Shown piece by piece: positions 50,152-58,811 of a stretch of 64,000 nucleotides of DNA. The notes under the pieces were generated by a model that saw only the letters and a list, made by a program, of their open reading frames with translations, was not told the origin of the DNA and made no database searches. This DNA is from Deinococcus aquatilis DSM 23025 (GTDB lineage Bacteria; Deinococcota; Deinococci; Deinococcales; Deinococcaceae). The DNA lies in contig NZ_KB899697.1 in the NCBI RefSeq assembly GCF_000378445.1, positions 1 to 64,000 of the forward strand. The letters are read 5' to 3'. Every line of letters starts with the position of its first letter. Within the stretch, counting starts at the first letter, position 1. Position numbers and translations under genes: made by a program.

Positions 50152-51714
50152 TCAACCGAGATTGCGAATGTCCATCAGGGAGAGCCACATCAGGCCCAGC
50201 AGGAGCGCCAGCACGCCGCCTGCGCTGAGGGCGTAACTGCCCACCACATCCAGATGCCCCAGCAGGAGTCCCAGTTGTGCGGCCAGGGCCAGAGTCCAGG
50301 CCCCCAGCACCCGGTACAGCGCCCCAAAATTGATCAGCAGGCCGCTGAGGAGCAGCCCCACCGCCACTGCCAGGTGTCCGGTGATCAGCAACCACGAGGG
50401 GTGCTGGAAGCCGAACTCGGGGGCCAGAATGCGGGCCAGCACGTAGCCGACAAACAGGAGGGCGGCGTACTGAGAGCAGACCTTCAGAACCTGCCAGGCA
50501 CTCCTTCCGACGATGCTGCCCACCGTTCCAGTGGTGCTGGCCTGCTTTTTCAGAGCGGCGTGGATTCGGCGCACACTCAGTTCCAGCACGCCCATGCTCA
50601 GGACCAGTGGGGCCAGGCTCCACGAGAGGCCCAACATTCCGGCAGAGTCGGCAGAGGAAAACTGGGCAGAGTTGGCAAAGGGATGCAGCAGCGCCAGCGA
50701 CAGAAACCCGGCGCACAGCCAGCCGTACCCCGCGTGGGGCAGTGCCCGCCGCCAGGCCAACCGACCCAATTTCCGGGCAGAGGGCGCTGCCAGAGGAACA
50801 CCCCGCACCCGTGCCGACTCTGCCTGTGCCGCTCCGATCAGGGCCGGGCGACTGCTGTAGAAGGCGGCCACCACGGGCAAACCCACTGCCAGCGCCAACA
50901 CCACTGCGGCCTGCTGCGGCGCATTGCCGGGCACCACGCCCCCGGAGAAAACTGCCTGGAGGGCCATCCAGGTCAGGGCAGGCAGCAGACTGATGACCAA
51001 CAGAACTTCGCTGCTGAGCACCAGGAGGGCGGTGGCCGCAGCCAGATATCCTGCGATAGCGAGCGCCACGACACCTACCTGCACCGCATCTTGCCCCAGG
51101 AGCAGGGCCACTGCCGCCGCCACCACGCCTGTCAGGGCCACCGCGCCTGTTCCGGCCCAGCGCAGCATTCTGGAGGCCTCCGCCGGACTGGTCGCCAGCC
51201 CCAGGTAGCCCAGATACGCCACGCTCTGCATCCAGCCCCAGCCGAAGAAACTGGAAATCAGCAGTCCGAGGCCCGCACCCTGAATGTTGCTGAGGCCCGT
51301 GCTCTGGCCCGCCTCATAAAGTGCGTTGCCGCCCGTTCCGTTCCAGCCCAGTGCCAGAACCGCAGGCGACCACACTGCCGGAAGCAGATAGATCACGCCG
51401 CGCATCAGGTCGCGCAGGGCGGAACTGGGGCGCAGAGTGTGCGCGGCAGGCCGGGCCAGCGTCGGTGGGCGGTAGGGCACCAGTTGAAACAGCCGCTCGG
51501 CACAGGCAAAGACGCTGGGGTCGCCGTAACGTTCCTGGATCAAAGCGTCGGTATAGCCCTCGGCCTCCAGAATCGCGGCCAATTCCTGCGGCTGAAGGGC
51601 ATGCAGGCAGTCGTGGTTCAGGTGCCGCGACAACACGGCCAGCGGGTCGGTCGATCGGCGTTCCGCGCCGCGCCGGGCCGCAGACGCGGAGGTGCGCAGT
51701 GGGGCCGAGGTCAT
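50152..51714 (-). CDS. Polytopic membrane protein of the exopolysaccharide locus
   Basis: The protein has 520 residues. An N-terminal cytosolic segment of about 110 residues (with HLNHDCLHALQPQELAAILEAEGY) precedes about 12 membrane helices spread over residues 125-515. The ATG at 51714 overlaps the stop of the PelF-like gene by ATGA. Position after PelF and 12 helices would suit a PelG-like flippase or exporter, but I do not see clear PelG sequence motifs, so this is contextual inference. Confidence 0.75.
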   Translation of the reverse strand: MTSAPLRTSASAARRGAERRSTDPLAVLSRHLNHDCLHALQPQELAAILEAEGYTDALIQERYGDPSVFACAERLFQLVPYRPPTLARPAAHTLRPSSALRDLMRGVIYLLPAVWSPAVLALGWNGTGGNALYEAGQSTGLSNIQGAGLGLLISSFFGWGWMQSVAYLGYLGLATSPAEASRMLRWAGTGAVALTGVVAAAVALLLGQDAVQVGVVALAIAGYLAAATALLVLSSEVLLVISLLPALTWMALQAVFSGGVVPGNAPQQAAVVLALAVGLPVVAAFYSSRPALIGAAQAESARVRGVPLAAPSARKLGRLAWRRALPHAGYGWLCAGFLSLALLHPFANSAQFSSADSAGMLGLSWSLAPLVLSMGVLELSVRRIHAALKKQASTTGTVGSIVGRSAWQVLKVCSQYAALLFVGYVLARILAPEFGFQHPSWLLITGHLAVAVGLLLSGLLINFGALYRVLGAWTLALAAQLGLLLGHLDVVGSYALSAGGVLALLLGLMWLSLMDIRNLG

Positions 51715-53183
51715 GACACCCACCGCGACGTGCTGCCCTGCAAAACCACATGGGGATAGATGTGACGGTAGACGTGCAGGAAGCTTTCCAGCGTGAACTG
51801 TGACAGCACCCGCGTTCTGGCCGCCCGGCCCAGGCTGTCGCGCAGGCCCGCATTGCCCAGTAGCGTCAGGCTGGCCTGCGCCACCGCCCCGTGATCCCGG
51901 GAGGGCACGATCAGCCCGGTGCTGCCCAGCGCCTCAGTCACGCCGCCCACGTCGGTGGCAACGGTGGCTTTTCCCGAGGCCATCGCCTCGATCAGGGTGT
52001 AGGGAAAACCTTCCGAGATACTGGTCAGGGCCACCATATGTCCGGCGTGATAGGCGTCCACCACCTCCTCGATGCGGCCTTCGAAGGTGGCCGCCCCCCT
52101 CAGTCCAAACTGATCGATCATGGCCTGACAGTGCTGCGCGTATCCCTCGTTGCCCTTCGGCACAGCCCCGAACATCCGCAGCCTCGCATCGGGCATGGCC
52201 TCGCGCACCACGCCGAAAGCCCGAATCAGCGTGCCCAGATCCTTCAGCGGATCGATGCGGCCCACCCAGCTGATGGTCGGGGCACTGGGTTCCTCGGTGG
52301 GAACAGGAAAGAAGGCGGGATTGATGCCGTTGTAGACGGGCCGAATGCGGTCCGGGTCGGCCCCGTTGCGCACTTCCCAGCGTTCGTTGTAGTGCGATCC
52401 GGGCGTGATCAGGTCGGCCATCTGGTAGGCCGCCGAGGTCAGCAGGCGGTAAAAGCGCATCAGGAACGACTTGAAGGCAGGTGTGTGGGTGCTGTGGCGC
52501 ATCTCCAGAAAGCGTTCGCGCAGATAGATGCCGTGTTCAGTCAGAACGAACGGCGTGCCGTAGGCCCATTTGCAGGTAAACGCCAGCAGCGGACTCAGGC
52601 CATTGGACGCCGCGTGGCACAGATCCACTCTGGGCGGTGGGCAGGAGAGGGGCCGCAGAAAATGCTCCAGCCAGATGCTGGCCTGCAGGGCGTCGTCGAG
52701 GGTGGGTTGCAGCAACAGGTCGCCCTGACGCTCCATGACGCTGGAGTTGCGCCCGTAGGTGCGCCACATCTGATAGAGCTGAACCGTATTGCGCCGCGTC
52801 GTCAACGCCTGCGTCAGGTCTCCGAGTTGAGCGTACTCGAAGATTTTACGCAGCGCCGCCAGAAACAGTCCGGTGTCGTTGGTGCCGATCAGCAGGCTGT
52901 ACAGCAACTGGGCATAGGCACCATCAAGCGCGTCCTGATGGCGTCGGCCATGCCCACTTCCAGATTCACGGCTCCACGAAGGCACGTCCCACAGCGGCAC
53001 ACTCACGAGTTTTTGCACGTTGGGCGGCAGCTTCCAACCGTCCAGGCTGATCCGCTGGCCGCTGATGGCATACACATCGAAGGAGTGTTCGGGCAGACCG
53101 GCAATCAATTGATCGCACCACACGCTCACGCCGCCCTGCATATGCGGGTACGTGCCTTCACAGAGCAGCGCGATTTTGATCAT
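51711..53183 (-). CDS. pelF: PelF-type GT4 family glycosyltransferase
   Basis: The protein has 490 residues and is cytosolic. The N-terminal CEGTYPHMQGGVSVWCDQLI is the PelF (DUF3492) hallmark. The C-terminal GT4 domain shows PDRIRPVYNGI, WVGRIDPLKD, GRIEEV and the donor-binding EGFPYTLIEAMASGKATVATDVGG. PelF polymerises the Pel polysaccharide, reported to be an alpha-1,4 N-acetylgalactosamine polymer, from UDP-sugar donors. GGAGG lies five bases before the ATG. In Pseudomonas the gene sits with pelD, pelE and pelG; pelD and pelE are not seen here. Confidence 0.92.
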   Translation of the reverse strand: MIKIALLCEGTYPHMQGGVSVWCDQLIAGLPEHSFDVYAISGQRISLDGWKLPPNVQKLVSVPLWDVPSWSRESGSGHGRRHQDALDGAYAQLLYSLLIGTNDTGLFLAALRKIFEYAQLGDLTQALTTRRNTVQLYQMWRTYGRNSSVMERQGDLLLQPTLDDALQASIWLEHFLRPLSCPPPRVDLCHAASNGLSPLLAFTCKWAYGTPFVLTEHGIYLRERFLEMRHSTHTPAFKSFLMRFYRLLTSAAYQMADLITPGSHYNERWEVRNGADPDRIRPVYNGINPAFFPVPTEEPSAPTISWVGRIDPLKDLGTLIRAFGVVREAMPDARLRMFGAVPKGNEGYAQHCQAMIDQFGLRGAATFEGRIEEVVDAYHAGHMVALTSISEGFPYTLIEAMASGKATVATDVGGVTEALGSTGLIVPSRDHGAVAQASLTLLGNAGLRDSLGRAARTRVLSQFTLESFLHVYRHIYPHVVLQGSTSRWVS

Positions 53184-53282
53184 TCAGGCCTCCGGACTGG
53201 GCATGGACAGAGCAATGCAGGAACATCTGCGGGCAGGACAGGCAAGGCTCTCTGTGACTGGTGCCTGTGCAAATGCTCCCCA

Positions 53283-53576
53283 TTACGGATCAATTTCAAG
53301 GTGGGCGTAGGCGCTTCTGGTGGGCCAACTGAGGTGCTCACGGGCCTCAAGTTCATCAAGTCGGCGGCTCTGGGCGGCGCACAGGAGTTGGAGCCGCTGA
53401 AGCTCTTCGGCCATCACGTCCAGCCTTGGAGCCGTTGCGGCGGACTGAACTCTGAGCGGAGCAAAGTGTGGTTGACCCACAGCATGCTCAGTGCAGGAAA
53501 CAGTCTGGGAGAACACAAAATCTGTCATGAAAGCGGGGTCGATCTGGGTGATTTCGGTGTAGTTTCTGTCGGTCAT
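53283..53576 (-). CDS. Small hypothetical protein, first gene of the exopolysaccharide operon
   Basis: The protein has 97 residues. The C-terminal half contains a predicted coiled coil (LDVMAEELQRLQLLCAAQSRRLDELEA in segments). No signal peptide or membrane helix is visible. AGGAG lies nine bases before the ATG at 53576. It lies 99 bases upstream of pelF on the same strand. I do not recognise the family; a regulatory or scaffold role for the polymerase is possible but unsupported. Confidence 0.6.
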   Translation of the reverse strand: MTDRNYTEITQIDPAFMTDFVFSQTVSCTEHAVGQPHFAPLRVQSAATAPRLDVMAEELQRLQLLCAAQSRRLDELEAREHLSWPTRSAYAHLEIDP

Positions 53577-54541
53577 AGAGGCTTTCTCCTTGTACTGAGC
53601 GCAACAGATTCGGGCCAGAACCCTGATTACACGCCCGTCCGCCGTGGTCACACGTGGTGGGCCAGATCCGCAGATGGGATACCGGGCATTGAGGCCAAAG
53701 CTATTTGCTCCTGTACTCTAATTATGAGAAGGGTATGACTGCGTTAAATCCAACGATGTGGCATCAATCCTTCATCAAAAATAGGTGGCTTTGCCAGAAA
53801 ACTCATGTCCGGTAAATTGGACGAACAGCTACATATGAGCCAGAAATGAGCCGTCCAGTAAGCGGTTCCCACGTTGCTGGAGCATCAGTACACACGCTGT
53901 AAAGCGGCAGAGAGCCTGTAACGCTTATGACTTCACCAGCTCCACTGAACAGCTGGAAACCGAGGTCAAAGAGACTGACCTGAGCCGGTTGATCCTTTTC
54001 TGGACAGCTTTTTAAACCAGGAATCCACAGGGATGACCCGTCAGATGACCAGATAGAGCAACCAATTAGAACGGCAAACCCGAAGGAATCAGGCTTTAGG
54101 GCAGATGAAGGTCGAAAGCTGGCCTTAATGTTTCACTTCGGTCATTTGGATTGAGGTGAATTTAACGTTTGATTGACGTTGGAAACGTTCCACTGCTGTT
54201 AACATGAGAAGCAACGGAAAGCCTTCCTTTTTGATCCTCATGTTTGCAGTTCGTTGTTTTGTGCTGCGTTTGCAGCCGTCTCAACTCGCCTGATGGTGCG
54301 CCGCTTCCCAACAGTAGGCGTTGCAACGCACAGCTCCGGCGACGGGCAACAGAGCTTGAGTCTTTTGCAAAGTAAACAGAACTGAGAACTCAAGAAGGTC
54401 AAGAGAACAGATGTGACACGCCTATGGATGACCGTACGCTGATCATGCACTGATCATTTGGCAATCACTAGATTTAAATGACCTGACAGCCCCAACTGAC
54501 TTCTCCTTCCTTCGTTCAGCCACCTTTTCAGGGAGTTTTTT
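53577..54541. other. Large divergent regulatory gap (965 bases)
   Basis: No gene is supported. It separates the minus-strand exopolysaccharide operon from the BTAD regulator. It contains three ACGTT copies (54165, 54176, 54185), two TGATCA palindromes (54440 and 54451) one helical turn apart, and an AGGGAG ribosome site for the regulator. A minus-strand frame at 54238-54450 has no recognisable family. Confidence 0.5.
54440..54456. promoter_or_regulatory. Paired TGATCA sites, candidate operator
   Basis: TGATCA occurs at 54440-54445 and 54451-54456, so starts are 11 bases apart, on the same DNA face. It lies about 100 bases before the BTAD regulator start and could be an autoregulatory site. 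Confidence 0.35.
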
Positions 54542-56815
54542 ATGCTGACCATTCATTTGCTCGGGCACAGTTATCTCGACAAAGACGGCAAGCCGGTCAA
54601 CGCATCGCTGAAGGCTGTGGCTCTCTTGATCTACCTGACCCTACAGAGACGCCCCCAGCACCGTGAGCATCTGGCCGAATTGATGTGGAATACCCCTGAC
54701 GCCCTGCGGAACCTGCGGGTCGAGCTGCACCGACTGCGCCACCTCGATCTGGACCTGTTTCCGTCGCATCAACCGCTGCTGGAGGCGGCCCTACCCACCG
54801 ATCTGGACCGCTGGCTCAGGGAGGCCGACCATCTGCCTGATTCGCGCCTCAGCGAGTGGCTGTCGCAGGGCAGCGGGTTGCCGCTGAGCGGTCTGGAAGA
54901 TCTGGGATCGACGGCCTTCCGCGAATGGGTGGACAGCCAGCGGTGGGTGATCAGTCAGGAGGTCGAGGCGGCCTTCTCGCGGGTCTACGCCCGTTCAGTG
55001 CAAAATGGACGACTGGCAGCGGCAGGACTGATCCGGGCGCGGGCCGAACAACTTGGCATGCAACTGCACATCACGCCAGCGTCCAGCCGTCCTCTGGGCA
55101 CTGTGAAATTTGAGCGCACCGAACTGACCCGGCGATTCCGGCATCTGCTGGACCGCGCCCGAGAAACGCCGCAACTGGTGATTCTCAGTGGCCGCAGCAG
55201 CGAGGGCAAACGCGAACTGATTCAGGGTGCGGTGGCCGGAAGCGACTGGCAGGCCCTTCAGATGCAGGCATCACCGCACCCGGAGTTGCAGCGGGCAGCC
55301 TTTTTACACCAATTGCTGCGCCTGCTGCCCCCCGAACGGCACGCCGAAGCCCACGCCCTGTTGGCCCAGCCCGGTCACCGCGAAGAGGATCTGGTGCGGG
55401 CCTGGACACTGGTGGCGGCTGCCGGACACCCGCTGGTGATCGCCATTCACGATATAGAGCAGGCCACCCCATTTATCACCACCAGCATGCAGTTCGCCAT
55501 GAATCTGCCCAGCAGCCTGATGCTGGTCCTGTCGCCCTCCTCGGCAGCCGGGCAACACGCCCTGCGGGACGCGCTGGGCACGCTCGACCGTTCGCGCCTG
55601 CATCATCTGGAGCTGTCGGCGCTGGCCGTGCATGAAGTGATGGACGCCGTCAGCGAGCGACAACAACTGCTGAGTCCTGACCAACGCCGTGCCTACGCGA
55701 CCCGCGTGGTACAGCAATCGGACGGCCTTGACCTGCACGCCCGCGAACTGATCGAGGCCGATCTGGACCTGCCCGGCACCCGCCTGCCACTCCCCACCGG
55801 TGTACGTGACGCCCTGCTGGGGCAGCTTGGAGCGCTGGCGCCCTCCTTCCGCAGTGCCCTCGCCCGCCTGAGCCTGATGTACGGCCCACTGGATTCGGCT
55901 GTGGCCCACGTGCTGCTGGGATCAGACGCCCCGGCGGTGCTGGCTCAGGCGACCGCGCTGGGCCTGCTGACGACCGCTGCGTCCGAGGAAACCGTGCGGA
56001 TGCCGGGGCTGATCTATCAGGTCAGCGATCTGGAAGACGGGCTGTGTTTTTCCAGCGAACTGCTGCGGGTGGCCCTGGCCGGAACTCTGAGCAGCAGCGA
56101 ACGCCGTGAACTCAGAACCCTGCTGGCCGCCTACCACCTGCCTCTTCAACCTGCACTGGCCCGGTATTACGCGGCGCGGGCTGGCCTGACCGATCTGGCC
56201 GCGCAGGCCAGCGCCGGACTTCCCACCCCGCCCGCTGCCGCAGCGACCCTGGCCTCTCCCTCGGCACCCACTGCGGCCCTGGCCCGCCGTACCACCGATC
56301 CCAGCCAGCATGAACCCGAGGGCATGCAGATCACGCGCACCGAGCGGCGGACCTGCAACGGGTACCGGGTCGCCACCGAGCGCGGGCACCTCCAGATTCT
56401 CAGAAATGGTCTGTATGCCCAGCCGCCACTCCTGCGCCTCGTGTGGCCTTCGGTGCCTGCGGGCAACTGGGACATGGTGGCCCGCCTGGACGTGCAAAAC
56501 AGTGCCACTGAACTGGAAGGGGCAGGCACTTCTTACGCTTTTGCCGTTCGGGTAGGCAGCGGCCCTCAGGTGGTCTACACCCGGCACGACGCCTACGAAC
56601 TGCAAAGCGGCCAACAGCTCGGCGCACAGGTGCCGCTGGGCTGCTGGTTCGCGCTGGCCGGAACTGGCGACGGCGGACCACTGGAACTGAGTATCCAGTC
56701 GCTGGACATCGCCCTGACCATTGCCGCGTGGCGTTGGAACGGCCTGACGCTGCTGCCGCTGCAAAAAGCGAACAGCGCCGGACAACTTGCTGGACGGGCG
56801 GCGCTGGCGGGATAG
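54542..56815 (+). CDS. BTAD/SARP-type transcriptional regulator with degenerate ATPase
   Basis: The protein has 757 residues. The N-terminal segment (about 1-100, LKAVALLIYLTLQ and HLAELMW) is the winged-helix OmpR-like domain of BTAD regulators, followed by a helical BTAD region (to ~170). A STAND-like ATPase domain follows, but its P-loop GRSSEGKRE has Arg where Ser/Thr is expected, so ATP binding is doubtful. An Ala/Pro-rich linker (about 560-590) precedes a C-terminal beta-rich domain (about 600-757). AGGGAG precedes the ATG. Divergent orientation suggests control of the exopolysaccharide operon. Confidence 0.85.
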   Translation: MLTIHLLGHSYLDKDGKPVNASLKAVALLIYLTLQRRPQHREHLAELMWNTPDALRNLRVELHRLRHLDLDLFPSHQPLLEAALPTDLDRWLREADHLPDSRLSEWLSQGSGLPLSGLEDLGSTAFREWVDSQRWVISQEVEAAFSRVYARSVQNGRLAAAGLIRARAEQLGMQLHITPASSRPLGTVKFERTELTRRFRHLLDRARETPQLVILSGRSSEGKRELIQGAVAGSDWQALQMQASPHPELQRAAFLHQLLRLLPPERHAEAHALLAQPGHREEDLVRAWTLVAAAGHPLVIAIHDIEQATPFITTSMQFAMNLPSSLMLVLSPSSAAGQHALRDALGTLDRSRLHHLELSALAVHEVMDAVSERQQLLSPDQRRAYATRVVQQSDGLDLHARELIEADLDLPGTRLPLPTGVRDALLGQLGALAPSFRSALARLSLMYGPLDSAVAHVLLGSDAPAVLAQATALGLLTTAASEETVRMPGLIYQVSDLEDGLCFSSELLRVALAGTLSSSERRELRTLLAAYHLPLQPALARYYAARAGLTDLAAQASAGLPTPPAAAATLASPSAPTAALARRTTDPSQHEPEGMQITRTERRTCNGYRVATERGHLQILRNGLYAQPPLLRLVWPSVPAGNWDMVARLDVQNSATELEGAGTSYAFAVRVGSGPQVVYTRHDAYELQSGQQLGAQVPLGCWFALAGTGDGGPLELSIQSLDIALTIAAWRWNGLTLLPLQKANSAGQLAGRAALAG

Positions 56816-56873
56816 GTCTGGAAGCAGCGTTCCCGCCACAGCACCCAGCCTCCAAACCGGGCAGAATCAGGCC

Positions 56874-57602
56874 ATGACCTCGCCCGCCCCAGACGCTGCC
56901 ATTCAGAAAGGACGCAAACTGATTCACCTGTACCGCCGGGGGGTGGGTGGCGAGCGCCAGAACGCGGGACGCCTGCTGATGACGCATCTCCGGACCCACG
57001 ACCTGACCCTCTATGATCTCGATCCCAGCCTGCCCGTCTCTCAGGAGGTGGCGGCGCTGGATTCCTGGCGCGAAACAGCCTCTCTGATGACCCGCCTGGG
57101 CACGCCAGAACAAGATGAGGTGCTGACCCAACTGGTCGATGCCGAAGACCTGACCGAAACTGAACTGCGCAAGCTGCTGGACGCCGTGGACCTGAACAAG
57201 CTGGCCGAGGTTCGCGCCGATGGCTGGGCCTATACCCACGCCGCCGACTCGGAGCAGTACCGGCAGGCCGCCCGCACCATCAAACCCGCAGAAGTGCTGG
57301 CCCAGACAGGCTCGTTGGCTCAGCGGATGCAGAACGCCACCGTCGCGGCACACTTCCGCCTGATTCACCCTGAGCGCCATATTCGCGCCAGTGGCCCAGT
57401 GCAGCAACGCTTCGTGCTGGGGCTGGTGCGTGGTCTGACCGGACAACCCGGCGAAATCACCGAAACGGGCGTACGGGCCTATATGGATGTAGAACAGCTC
57501 TCGCGTCTGCGGGCACTGCTTTCTCAGTACGGCGGACAGGCCGAGGACGCCGCCCTCCGCGCTGCCGAGCAACTGGGGCAACAGCTGGGGCAGGCAGGAT
57601 AG
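56874..57602 (+). CDS. Conserved hypothetical protein
   Basis: The protein has 242 residues, is soluble and helical. The N-terminal segment LIHLYRRGVGGERQNAGRLL and LRTHDLTLYDLDP loosely resembles the DUF2786 helical motif. The C-terminal part is alpha-helical and ends in a Gln/Gly-rich tail. It lies 58 bases after the BTAD regulator and before the Ter biosynthetic module. I do not recognise a function, and the ribosome site is weak. Composition and length support coding. Confidence 0.7.
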   Translation: MTSPAPDAAIQKGRKLIHLYRRGVGGERQNAGRLLMTHLRTHDLTLYDLDPSLPVSQEVAALDSWRETASLMTRLGTPEQDEVLTQLVDAEDLTETELRKLLDAVDLNKLAEVRADGWAYTHAADSEQYRQAARTIKPAEVLAQTGSLAQRMQNATVAAHFRLIHPERHIRASGPVQQRFVLGLVRGLTGQPGEITETGVRAYMDVEQLSRLRALLSQYGGQAEDAALRAAEQLGQQLGQAG

Positions 57603-57725
57603 AAACGCAGGTTGGCTTCCAGACCTGACAAATTAAAGATAAATTAATCTACGCCTCTGCTGTCTGAATGACCCCATTCCGGCAGTACCGATCTCCTCTT
57701 CCCCTTCCCACCCAACGAGATGCCC

Positions 57726-58811
57726 ATGACCACGCTGTTGCCCACCTCCGAGCGGCCCTCCACCGCCCTGCCCAAAGTCCTCTTCACCAAAAATTTCAGC
57801 GTGACCTCTGCCCAACTTGCAGCGCTGGAAGGCGCTCCATACGAGGTCTGGGCCAGCCACACCGACCCCGATCACGGGATGCTGGCCGCCGCCCCACACA
57901 CGTTTCTGGAACCGCGTGGTCTGCTGGGCGACGACTACGCCGCGTGGCTGCTGTCGGCCTGCAAGGAGCGGGGCATCACGCTGGTCGTGCCCGGCAAGGA
58001 GCGCGAGCGGTTGGGGCACTGGCAGCCCGCCTTTGCCGAGGCGGGAATTGCCCTGATCGTGCCCGCAGACGAGGCCACGCAGCGACATCTGGAACGTAAA
58101 GATGAATTTTTGCGGAATTGGGACACCTCTATTCTGCCCATTCCGCGTTGGACGACCTTCGATACCTCCGACAGCTTCGAAGCGGGCCTGAGCGCCCTCA
58201 AGGTGGACGGCGTGCGCCTGTGCCTCAAGCCTGCGCGGGGCATCTATGCCAGCGGGTTCCGGGTACTGATGGAGCGGCCCGACCTGAATTCCTTTCTGAA
58301 AGGCGAGCTGTACCAGATGAGCGTGGCGGCGGCGCGGGAGATGTTCGCGGGCCAAACGCTGCCCACCATGCTGCTGATGCACACGCTGGAGGGGGCCGAA
58401 CGCAGCATCGACTGTGTGGCGTGGCAGGGCCGCCTGATCCGCGCCGTGGTGCGCCGCAAGGGTGAACACGGGCAACGCCTGGAAGACCGCCCCGATCTGG
58501 TCGCCGCCGCCGCAAAGATTGCCCAGACCTACCAGCTCAGCGGCATCTTCAATTTCCAGACCAAAGACGACGGTCTGCGCGTGCCGCACATGCTGGAGAT
58601 CAATGCACGGGCCTCCGGCGGCCTGCGCTACAGCATGGCAGCGGGTATCAATTTTCCGCGCCTGCTGCTGGACGCGGCCACGGGCACGCTGGACTGGGAG
58701 GCGCTGCCAGCCGTCCGCACGGGCCTCAGCGTGGCCGAAGACAAGGTGGTGCGCGTGATGGGTATGGCGGAACTGGCAGACACTGGGGTAGCAGAAGCGG
58801 CGGCAGGATGA
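57726..58811 (+). CDS. ATP-grasp enzyme of the Ter-associated module
   Basis: The protein has 361 residues from the ATG at 57726 (a start at 57720 is also possible). The central ATP-grasp domain shows FLRNWDTSILPIPRW, LCLKPARGIYASGF, MHTLEGAERSIDCVAW and the metal-binding LEINARASGGLRYS. ATP-grasp enzymes ligate a carboxylate to an amine or thiol with ATP. With the following PRTase, HAD and lyase genes it matches the operon described for Ter systems, thought to make a nucleoside-like metabolite. AT-rich DNA before it (57630-57655) is a likely promoter. Its stop overlaps the PRTase by ATGA. Confidence 0.88.
   Translation: MTTLLPTSERPSTALPKVLFTKNFSVTSAQLAALEGAPYEVWASHTDPDHGMLAAAPHTFLEPRGLLGDDYAAWLLSACKERGITLVVPGKERERLGHWQPAFAEAGIALIVPADEATQRHLERKDEFLRNWDTSILPIPRWTTFDTSDSFEAGLSALKVDGVRLCLKPARGIYASGFRVLMERPDLNSFLKGELYQMSVAAAREMFAGQTLPTMLLMHTLEGAERSIDCVAWQGRLIRAVVRRKGEHGQRLEDRPDLVAAAAKIAQTYQLSGIFNFQTKDDGLRVPHMLEINARASGGLRYSMAAGINFPRLLLDAATGTLDWEALPAVRTGLSVAEDKVVRVMGMAELADTGVAEAAAG

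Noticed and set aside
51891..53738. Plus-strand frame of 615 codons opposite the PelF gene
   Set aside because: Antisense shadow; PelF motifs on the minus strand are complete.
54238..54450. Minus-strand frame of 70 codons in the divergent gap
   Set aside because: No motif or ribosome site; Cys- and Arg-rich composition typical of non-coding frames.
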